From the NCBI RefSeq assembly GCF_000176135.1, contig NZ_ACZN01000013.1, positions 310,001 through 374,000 of the forward strand: a stretch of DNA of 64,000 bases. The letters are read 5' to 3'. Shown here piece by piece: positions 58,344 through 64,000 of the stretch (its first letter is position 1; each line of letters begins with the position of its first letter). Source of the DNA: Vibrio coralliilyticus ATCC BAA-450 (lineage in GTDB: Bacteria > Pseudomonadota > Gammaproteobacteria > Enterobacterales > Vibrionaceae). The notes under the pieces are model-generated. The model was not told the DNA's origin, did not search any database, and saw only the letters and a program-made list of their open reading frames with translations. A program made the position numbers and the translations under genes.

Positions 58344-59381
58344 TCAGAACAGACCTTGCTCAACTTCGATTTTTTTCGACACTTCTTCTGCATCAACCAG
58401 ACCTTGAGCAATCAACTGTTTCGAATGCTGCTCCATGGTTTGCATACCATGCGCTGCACCAGTCTGAATCACAGACTGCATTTGCGCGACTTTGTCTTCG
58501 CGGATCAAGTTGCGAATAGCAGGCGTTGCCATCATGATTTCATGACAAGCGGTTCTCCCGCCGCCAATGCGCTTGAGTAATTTCTGCGCAATAACCGCAC
58601 GCAGAGACTCAGAGAGCATGGAACGCACCATGCCTTTATCGCTACCTGGGAAAACATCAATGATACGGTCGATCGTTTTCGCCGCCGAACTGGTGTGCAA
58701 AGTACCAAATACCAAGTGGCCAGTTTCAGCAGCGGTCAGCGCTAGACTGATCGTTTCCTGATCGCGTAACTCACCAACTAAAATGACATCGGGATCTTCA
58801 CGCAATGCACTGCGCAGCGCGTTATTAAAACTATGGGTGTCATTGTGAACTTCACGCTGGTTGATCAGACATTTGTTATTCGTGTGCACAAACTCAATCG
58901 GATCTTCAATAGTCAGGATATGCTTATTGTGGTGACGATTAATATGATCCACCATTGCCGCCAAAGTAGTCGATTTACCTGAGCCCGTTGGCCCAGTGAC
59001 CAAGATTAATCCTTTCTCCATATTGGCGATATTTTCAAAGATCGACGGCGCTTCTAGCTGCTCTAAAGTCGGGATATCGGTTGGAATGGTACGAAATACG
59101 GCCGCACAACCACGAGATTGGTTAAAAGCGTTGACCCTAAAACGGCCAACGTCCGGAAGTGCAAAAGAAAAGTCAACTTCAAGACGTTCTTCAAATTCGC
59201 TACGCTGAGCATCGTTCATAATTTCAAACACCAAACGATGCACTTCGGAATGGTTGAACGCTGGTACGCCAAGCTTTCTTACTTCACCATCAATGCGTAC
59301 CATGGGAGATACACCAGCAGAAAGATGTAGATCTGAAGCATTATGCTTTACACTAAAATCCAGTAATTCAGCGATATCCAT
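58344..59381 (-). CDS. pilT: type IV pilus retraction ATPase PilT
   Basis: Hexameric motor that disassembles pili for twitching, DNA uptake and surface sensing. The 345-residue protein has an N-terminal PAS-like domain (about 1-100), Walker A GPTGSGKST, the Asp box TIEDPIEFVHTNN, Walker B DVILVGELRD, the His box FGTLHTSS, and the C-terminal AIRNLIREDK retraction helix. It is divergent from yggS, as in most Vibrio and Pseudomonas, and pilU follows. In Vibrio these serve the DNA-uptake and MSHA pili. Confidence 0.97.
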   Translation of the reverse strand: MDIAELLDFSVKHNASDLHLSAGVSPMVRIDGEVRKLGVPAFNHSEVHRLVFEIMNDAQRSEFEERLEVDFSFALPDVGRFRVNAFNQSRGCAAVFRTIPTDIPTLEQLEAPSIFENIANMEKGLILVTGPTGSGKSTTLAAMVDHINRHHNKHILTIEDPIEFVHTNNKCLINQREVHNDTHSFNNALRSALREDPDVILVGELRDQETISLALTAAETGHLVFGTLHTSSAAKTIDRIIDVFPGSDKGMVRSMLSESLRAVIAQKLLKRIGGGRTACHEIMMATPAIRNLIREDKVAQMQSVIQTGAAHGMQTMEQHSKQLIAQGLVDAEEVSKKIEVEQGLF

Positions 59382-59405
59382 TTAAAATCCTTAATAAAGT
59401 TAGCT

Positions 59406-60122
59406 ATGAGTAGTATTCAACAAAACATTGAACAGATCACCTCACAGATTGAAGCGGCACAACAAAAGTGTGGACGCCCTCTAGGCTCAGTGCAACTTCT
59501 GGCGGTGAGTAAGACCAAACCGTTCGACGCGATTTTAGAAGCAGCTCGCGCCGGTCAAGTCGCTTTTGGCGAGAATTACGTGCAGGAAGGCGTTGATAAA
59601 GTTGCGTATTTCGCTGAAAACCACCCTGAATTAACCCTAGAATGGCACTTTATTGGTCCAATTCAGTCCAACAAAACACGCCATGTTGCGGAGAGCTTTG
59701 CCTGGGTGCATACCGTTGATCGCGCTAAGATTGCCCAGCGATTAAATGATCAAAGGCCGCAAGAAATGGCGCCGCTGCAAGTTCTTATTCAGGTCAATAC
59801 CAGCAGTGAAAGCTCTAAATCTGGCGCCAGTGATGACGAAATCTTTGCTTTGGCAGAGTTGATTTCTTCTTTGCCAAACCTCACGTTAAGAGGATTGATG
59901 TCAATCCCGGCCAACGTTTCAGACTATCAGTCTCAGCTTGCGGCATTTAGCCATTTGGCAGAGCTGAAAAACCGATTGGCGCAACGTTACCCAGAGCTCA
60001 ATCTCGATACGCTTTCGATGGGCATGAGTGGCGATATGGAAGCCGCAATTGAAGCGGGAACGACTATGGTCCGAATTGGCACCGCTATTTTCGGTGCTCG
60101 CGACTACAGCAATAAAGCTTAA
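59406..60122 (+). CDS. yggS: PLP homeostasis protein YggS (PLPBP family)
   Basis: Pyridoxal-phosphate binding protein without known catalysis; it keeps B6 vitamers and amino-acid pools balanced. At 238 residues it is an alanine-racemase-like barrel with the PLP lysine K36 in LLAVSKTKP, the FGENYVQEG motif, and the C-terminal LSMGMSGDMEAAIEAGTTMVRIGTAIFG phosphate-binding region. It is first of yggS-proC-yggT-yggU. Confidence 0.95.
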   Translation: MSSIQQNIEQITSQIEAAQQKCGRPLGSVQLLAVSKTKPFDAILEAARAGQVAFGENYVQEGVDKVAYFAENHPELTLEWHFIGPIQSNKTRHVAESFAWVHTVDRAKIAQRLNDQRPQEMAPLQVLIQVNTSSESSKSGASDDEIFALAELISSLPNLTLRGLMSIPANVSDYQSQLAAFSHLAELKNRLAQRYPELNLDTLSMGMSGDMEAAIEAGTTMVRIGTAIFGARDYSNKA

Positions 60123-60149
60123 TCAGCAATAACAGGAAGAACACAATCA

Positions 60150-60968
60150 ATGGAACACAAGAAAATTGCCTTTATCGGCGCAGGTAACATGGTCAAGGCT
60201 ATCGTCTCTGGTCTAGTATCAGGAGGTTATCCTGCTGCCATGATCACAGCGACAGCCCCATCTGAGACTCGACGCCTGCCGTTGGAGCAAGACTATTCCA
60301 TTAAGACCACCAGCGACAATATAGCCGCAGCCAGCGAGGCGGACGTGGTCGTCCTTTCTGTGAAACCGCAAATGATGGAAGAGGTATGTAAACCACTTCA
60401 ATCCATCGACTGGTCAGGCAAACTGGTCATTTCCATTGCTGCAGGTATCAGTAGCCAACGCCTATGTGAAATGCTGAATCACAACCTAAAAATCGTTCGC
60501 GTTATGCCAAACACGCCTTCTCAACTAGGTTTGGGAATGAGTGGTCTGTATGCTCCATCGCACGTTTCACAGCAAGATAAAGCCTTTGCAGCTGAACTAA
60601 TGGAGTCATGCGGCAAAGTTTGTTGGGTAGAGCAAGAATCCGGCATCAACAGCATCATTGCAGCTGCTGGCAGCGCTCCGGCCTACTTCTTCCGCTTTAT
60701 GGAAGCGATGCAAGCTGAAGCCATTGCCCAAGGTTTTGATAAAGAGACGGCTCGCCTTTTAGTGCAACAATCAGCCTTAGGTGCAGCAAGCATGGTCGTC
60801 GGCAACCCAGAGACAGAACTATCTACACTGCGCGAAAACGTCACCTCAAAAGGCGGTACAACGGCGGAAGCGTTACGCACATTCAACGAACACCAACTTT
60901 CAGATATAGTAGCGAAAGCGATGCAAGCCGCAGTAGCTCGTGCTGAAGAAATGGAAAAACAGTTTTAA
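60150..60968 (+). CDS. proC: pyrroline-5-carboxylate reductase
   Basis: Last step of proline synthesis, reducing pyrroline-5-carboxylate with NADPH. The 272-residue protein shows the Rossmann motif FIGAGNMVKAIVSGL (about 8-22), RVMPNTPS, and the C-terminal helical dimer domain with SKGGTTAEALRTF. It starts 27 bases after yggS; the pairing is conserved across gammaproteobacteria. Confidence 0.96.
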   Translation: MEHKKIAFIGAGNMVKAIVSGLVSGGYPAAMITATAPSETRRLPLEQDYSIKTTSDNIAAASEADVVVLSVKPQMMEEVCKPLQSIDWSGKLVISIAAGISSQRLCEMLNHNLKIVRVMPNTPSQLGLGMSGLYAPSHVSQQDKAFAAELMESCGKVCWVEQESGINSIIAAAGSAPAYFFRFMEAMQAEAIAQGFDKETARLLVQQSALGAASMVVGNPETELSTLRENVTSKGGTTAEALRTFNEHQLSDIVAKAMQAAVARAEEMEKQF

Positions 60969-61006
60969 TTAGATTGAGCCTTGGCTCTACGAAGTAAGGG
61001 TAACCT

Positions 61007-61564
61007 ATGAATTCAATGAGTTTTCTGATTTCCACCCTGTTTGATCTCTACATCATGGTGGTGATCTTGCGGATTTGGCTGCAAGCTGCGCGTGCAGACT
61101 TCTACAACCCATTCTCACAATTTATTGTCAAAGCGACTCAGCCAGTGATTGCACCGCTGCGCAGGGTTGTACCTTCAATAGGCAGTATCGATTTGGCGAC
61201 AGTACTGTTTGCTTACGTGCTGTGTGTGCTGAAGTTTGTCGCTTTGATTCTGGTTGCCTCCGGCGGCTCTGTGTCATTCAGTGCAGAGTTCTTCTTCCTT
61301 GGCCTGCTATCACTGATTAAAGCAGCTGGTGGCTTACTGTTCTGGGTCCTGCTTATCCGCGCCATTCTGAGCTGGGTCAGCCAAGGACGTAGCCCGATTG
61401 AATATGTCTTCCATCAGCTTACCGAGCCTATGTTGGCGCCTATCCGCCGCGTGATTCCGGCAATGGGCGGGTTCGATCTTAGCGTACTGGTCCTGTTTAT
61501 TGCCCTTCAGTTTGCAAACTTCCTGATGGGCGACATGATTGGCCCTGTCTGGTTCCAGTTATAA
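61007..61564 (+). CDS. yggT: YggT-family membrane protein
   Basis: Integral inner-membrane protein of 185 residues made of two repeated YGGT units, each with a pair of helices and a loop of the type [28 protein letters not shown], seen again as [24 protein letters not shown]. The function is not settled; links to osmotic adaptation and division have been proposed in other organisms. Its TAA overlaps the yggU ATG by one base, so the two are translationally coupled. Confidence 0.93.
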   Translation: MNSMSFLISTLFDLYIMVVILRIWLQAARADFYNPFSQFIVKATQPVIAPLRRVVPSIGSIDLATVLFAYVLCVLKFVALILVASGGSVSFSAEFFFLGLLSLIKAAGGLLFWVLLIRAILSWVSQGRSPIEYVFHQLTEPMLAPIRRVIPAMGGFDLSVLVLFIALQFANFLMGDMIGPVWFQL

Positions 61565-61854
61565 TGGCAAAAGCTGCTTGGTTAGAAGGTGATGACGTTC
61601 TACTCAGGCTCTACATTCAGCCCAAGGCAAGCAGAGATAAGCTGATTGGTCTGCATGGTGATGAAATCAAAATCGCAATTACCGCCCCGCCTGTGGACGG
61701 AAAAGCCAACGCTCACTTAAGTAAATACCTGTCCAAACAGTTCAAAGTAGCAAAAGGGCTAATCACCATAGAGAAAGGGGAACTCGGGCGACATAAACAA
61801 GTCAGAATCCAGTCCCCAGCTCATATCCCCGAAACAATAAAGGCCATCTTGTGA
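61564..61854 (+). CDS. yggU: UPF0235 (DUF167) protein YggU
   Basis: A 96-residue small protein of unknown function, with the family core [37 protein letters not shown]. The start shares a base with the yggT stop. The stop codon lies inside the terminator stem that ends the yggS-proC-yggT-yggU operon, a compact layout. Confidence 0.93.
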   Translation: MAKAAWLEGDDVLLRLYIQPKASRDKLIGLHGDEIKIAITAPPVDGKANAHLSKYLSKQFKVAKGLITIEKGELGRHKQVRIQSPAHIPETIKAIL

Positions 61855-61866
61855 TGGCCTTTTTTA
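61839..61866 (+). terminator. terminator of the yggS-yggU operon
   Basis: AAAGGCCATC and GATGGCCTTT form a stem around TTGT, followed by a run of T. It overlaps the last five codons of yggU. Confidence 0.92.
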
Positions 61867-61968
61867 ATTCGAATCACAAAAGGCGCACTCTCAATATTTC
61901 ACATAAAAAGCACAGCATAATTCGCCCTTGGTAATCTAAAAACCTTCACAGAGTGAGGATCCAAACGT

Positions 61969-62043
61969 ATGATCAGGCGTAAAAATTATAAGCATGTAGT
62001 CGTATCATTTACGCTGCTCTTTTCCTCTGTAGTAAGCCATTAA
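61969..62043 (+). CDS. possible 24-residue membrane-like small protein or leader peptide
   Basis: A short ORF too small for usual gene callers. The ATG at 61969 has GAGGA nine bases upstream. The product starts MIRRKNYKH and continues with a hydrophobic run VVVSFTLLFSSVV before ending in SH. It stops 9 bases before the ATG of the DUF4426 gene, and its TAA touches that gene's AGGAAG ribosome binding site. It could be a real small protein, a leader peptide that sets translation of the next gene, or a remnant of a signal sequence. No homologue is recognised. Confidence 0.35.
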   Translation: MIRRKNYKHVVVSFTLLFSSVVSH

Positions 62044-62052
62044 GGAAGCATC

Positions 62053-62484
62053 ATGAAAAAATGGATCACGTTAGCGCTGGCCAGTCTTTTATCCCTACCC
62101 GTATGGGCGGGTCAGTTTAAAACGATCAAAGATGTCGAAGTTCACTACTCCGCATTTAACTCCACATTCCTAACTCCGCAAGTCGCACGCAGCTATGAGC
62201 TGAAACGAAACGGCTACTCAGCAATCATTAATATCAGTGTGTTAGACAACTACCAGGCTGGTAAACCGCCTATAACCGCGAAAGTTAGTGGCAGCGCTAA
62301 GAACTTAATCGGCCAAACTAAGACACTTGAGTTCCGCGAAATAAAAGAAGGCTCTGCGATTTATTACCTCGCTGAATTCCCTATTTCGGACGAGGAAAAC
62401 CTAACATTCAATATCGATGTTAATGCTGGTAATAAAGGCACTGGCAGATTAAAGTTCACCCAGAAATTTTATGTGGAAGAGTAA
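62053..62484 (+). CDS. DUF4426 domain protein, periplasmic
   Basis: A 143-residue protein with a signal peptide (MKKWITLALASLLSLPVWA, cleavage near residue 19) and a single DUF4426 beta-rich domain (VEVHYSAFNSTFLTPQVARSY near the start, FNIDVNAGNKGTGRLKFTQKFY at the end). The function is unknown. It lies upstream of rdgB-hemW, the usual place in Vibrio and Pseudomonas; in other genera metW/metX also lie nearby. It starts 9 bases after a possible 24-codon ORF. Confidence 0.88.
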   Translation: MKKWITLALASLLSLPVWAGQFKTIKDVEVHYSAFNSTFLTPQVARSYELKRNGYSAIINISVLDNYQAGKPPITAKVSGSAKNLIGQTKTLEFREIKEGSAIYYLAEFPISDEENLTFNIDVNAGNKGTGRLKFTQKFYVEE

Positions 62485-62523
62485 CGGCTAAACGCCCTTC
62501 CCAATATAGGCACAAACAAGATT

Positions 62524-63126
62524 ATGAATGCACAAAAAATTGTCCTAGCGACAGGTAATCAGGGCAAGGTTCGTGAGATGGCCGATCTGCTGGCAGATTT
62601 CGGTTTCGATGTCGTTGCACAAAGCGAATTTAATGTCTCAGAAGTTGCTGAAACTGGCACAACATTTATTGAAAACGCCATCATCAAGGCGCGTCATGCA
62701 GCGAAAGAAACTGGATTGGCGGCCATTGCCGACGATTCAGGCCTTGAAGTCGATTTCCTAAAAGGAGCGCCGGGCATCTACTCTGCACGTTATGCCGGAG
62801 AAGGCGCGAGTGACCAGCAAAATCTAGAGAAGCTGCTTGATGCAATGCAGGGCGTTCCGCAGGAGCAACGTACCGCACGTTTCCATTGTGTATTAGTACT
62901 AATGCGTCACGAATTAGATCCAACGCCGATCGTCTGCCACGGTAAGTGGGAAGGCCGTATTCTGACTGAAGCTCAGGGCGACAATGGTTTTGGTTACGAT
63001 CCGGTTTTCTTCGTTCCAGAAGATAACTGTGCTTCAGCAGAGCTTGAACCAACACGTAAAAAGCAACTTTCTCACCGTGGTAAAGCGCTTAAGCAGTTGT
63101 TTGCGACACTTTCTGAGCAGCAATAA
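62524..63126 (+). CDS. rdgB: dITP/XTP pyrophosphatase RdgB
   Basis: Hydrolyses deaminated purine nucleoside triphosphates (dITP, XTP) and keeps them out of DNA. The 200-residue HAM1-family protein shows [12 protein letters not shown] (near 8-19), [25 protein letters not shown], and [11 protein letters not shown]. Its stop codon overlaps the hemW ATG by one base, so the two are coupled. Confidence 0.96.
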   Translation: MNAQKIVLATGNQGKVREMADLLADFGFDVVAQSEFNVSEVAETGTTFIENAIIKARHAAKETGLAAIADDSGLEVDFLKGAPGIYSARYAGEGASDQQNLEKLLDAMQGVPQEQRTARFHCVLVLMRHELDPTPIVCHGKWEGRILTEAQGDNGFGYDPVFFVPEDNCASAELEPTRKKQLSHRGKALKQLFATLSEQQ

Positions 63127-64000
63127 TGAGCCAATTGATTCCACCAGCGCTGAGTCTTTATGTCCACATCCCTTGGTGTGTACAAAAATGCCCTTATTGC
63201 GATTTTAACTCGCACGCGTTAAAAGCCGACATCCCAGAGCAAGAGTACATAGCTGCTCTGCTGGAGGACCTTGATACTGATATCGAGCGTTATCAGCTTA
63301 AAGCCAACCCACGGGCACTCCACTCCATATTTATCGGTGGAGGGACACCAAGTCTCATCTCAGCGCAAGGAATCTCTGATCTACTTGCTGGCATAGAAAA
63401 AAGAATCGCGTTTAAAGACGAGATTGAAATCACCATGGAAGCCAACCCGGGCACAATTGAAGCGGAGCGCTTCGCGGGGTATCGCAAAGCTGGAGTGACG
63501 AGAATTTCGATTGGTGTGCAGAGCTTCGAACAGCAGAAGCTCGAACGTCTTGGGCGCATCCATGGTCAGGATGAAGCCGTCAATGCCGCGAAACTGGCAC
63601 ACAAGATTGGCTTAAATAGCTTTAATCTTGATTTAATGCACGGTCTGCCAGACCAAACCGTAGAGCAAGCCCTAATGGATCTGGAGAAGGCGATTGAGCT
63701 TAACCCGCCACATCTTTCGTGGTATCAGCTCACTATTGAACCTAATACCATGTTCCACTACAAGCCGCCTGTTCTACCCGACGATGATGACTTGTGGGAC
63801 ATTTTTGAGCTCGGCCACCAAAAGCTGGCTGAAGCGGGTTATGTTCAGTACGAAATTTCCGGCTACAGTAAGCCAGAGTATCAATGCCAACATAACCTCA
63901 ATTATTGGCGTTTTGGCGACTATCTCGGTATTGGCTGTGGCTCGCATGGCAAACTCAGTTTCGCTGATGGACGTATCATCCGCACAACTAAGGTCAAGCA
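63126..64000 (+). CDS. hemW: radical SAM heme chaperone HemW, 3' end outside the window
   Basis: Radical-SAM protein that binds heme and passes it to respiratory enzymes; long misnamed as an oxygen-independent coproporphyrinogen oxidase. About 291 residues are seen before the window ends (family about 380). The iron-sulfur motif CVQKCPYC gives C18, C22 and C25. IFIGGGTPSLIS and the SAM-site region TMEANPGTIEAERF follow, as does QYEISGYSKPEYQCQHNLNYW. The start shares a base with the rdgB stop. Confidence 0.95.
   Translation, partial: MSQLIPPALSLYVHIPWCVQKCPYCDFNSHALKADIPEQEYIAALLEDLDTDIERYQLKANPRALHSIFIGGGTPSLISAQGISDLLAGIEKRIAFKDEIEITMEANPGTIEAERFAGYRKAGVTRISIGVQSFEQQKLERLGRIHGQDEAVNAAKLAHKIGLNSFNLDLMHGLPDQTVEQALMDLEKAIELNPPHLSWYQLTIEPNTMFHYKPPVLPDDDDLWDIFELGHQKLAEAGYVQYEISGYSKPEYQCQHNLNYWRFGDYLGIGCGSHGKLSFADGRIIRTTKVK

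Overview
The window is a stretch of a Vibrio chromosome, about 45% GC by eye. It carries almost only housekeeping genes, packed in short operons with good ribosome binding sites and hairpin-plus-U terminators. The genus call rests on protein likeness (FtsB, LptD, RpoD, the endonuclease I/Dns type, ArgP/ArgO) and on gene order: rpsU-yqeY-dnaG-rpoD-tRNA-Ile2, lptD-surA-pdxA-rsmA-apaG-apaH, rplU-rpmA, tktA-epd-pgk-fbaA, pilT-pilU, and the mtlA-mtlD-mtlR cluster with an antisense RNA locus. The species cannot be fixed from this sequence. No phage, insertion sequence, integron, CRISPR array or toxin-antitoxin pair was seen.

Layout. 1-6.5 kb: truD (cut by the window edge), ispF, ispD, ftsB, then folB-folK-uppP, all on the minus strand; plsY on plus; an alpha/beta hydrolase and tsaD on minus. 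6.6-11.5 kb: the macromolecular synthesis operon rpsU-yqeY-dnaG-rpoD, then tRNA-Ile(CAU). 11.5-19.3 kb: djlA on minus, then lptD-surA-pdxA-rsmA and apaG-apaH on plus. 19.4-24.5 kb: folA, yjjP-yjjB, obgE and rplU-rpmA on minus; ispB on plus. 24.9-33 kb: the most accessory-looking part, with a two-domain ornithine-lipid synthase-like protein (OlsF type), an orphan TRAP solute-binding protein, and mtlA-mtlD-mtlR plus a HAD phosphatase. 33-43.4 kb: DeoR regulator-glmS, pykF, a CsiR-like GntR regulator, a membrane diguanylate cyclase, a SIMPL-domain protein, and divergent argP/argO. 43.4-51.8 kb: mscS, then the tktA-epd-pgk-fbaA carbon block on minus, and metK on plus. 51.8-64 kb: a DUF2189 membrane protein with a structured leader, sprT, endA/dns, rsmE, gshB, algH, ruvX, pilT-pilU on minus, and yggS-proC-yggT-yggU, a DUF4426 protein, rdgB and hemW (cut by the window edge).

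How they work together. The mannitol genes import and phosphorylate mannitol and oxidise it to fructose-6-phosphate. That feeds the glycolytic and pentose phosphate enzymes encoded nearby (fbaA, pgk, tktA, pykF) and glmS, which draws fructose-6-phosphate into amino sugars. The isoprenoid genes ispD, ispF and ispB, with uppP, serve the MEP pathway, quinone side chains and the undecaprenyl carrier. lptD and surA build the outer membrane.

No clearly novel system was found. The items most worth a second look are: the structured leader of the DUF2189 gene; the MtlS-like antisense RNA over the mtlA start; the OlsF-type fusion; LacI/PurR-type palindromes in front of fbaA and tktA; the long inverted repeat in the pykF leader; a nested inverted repeat between uppP and ftsB; and a 24-codon membrane-like ORF ahead of the DUF4426 gene.
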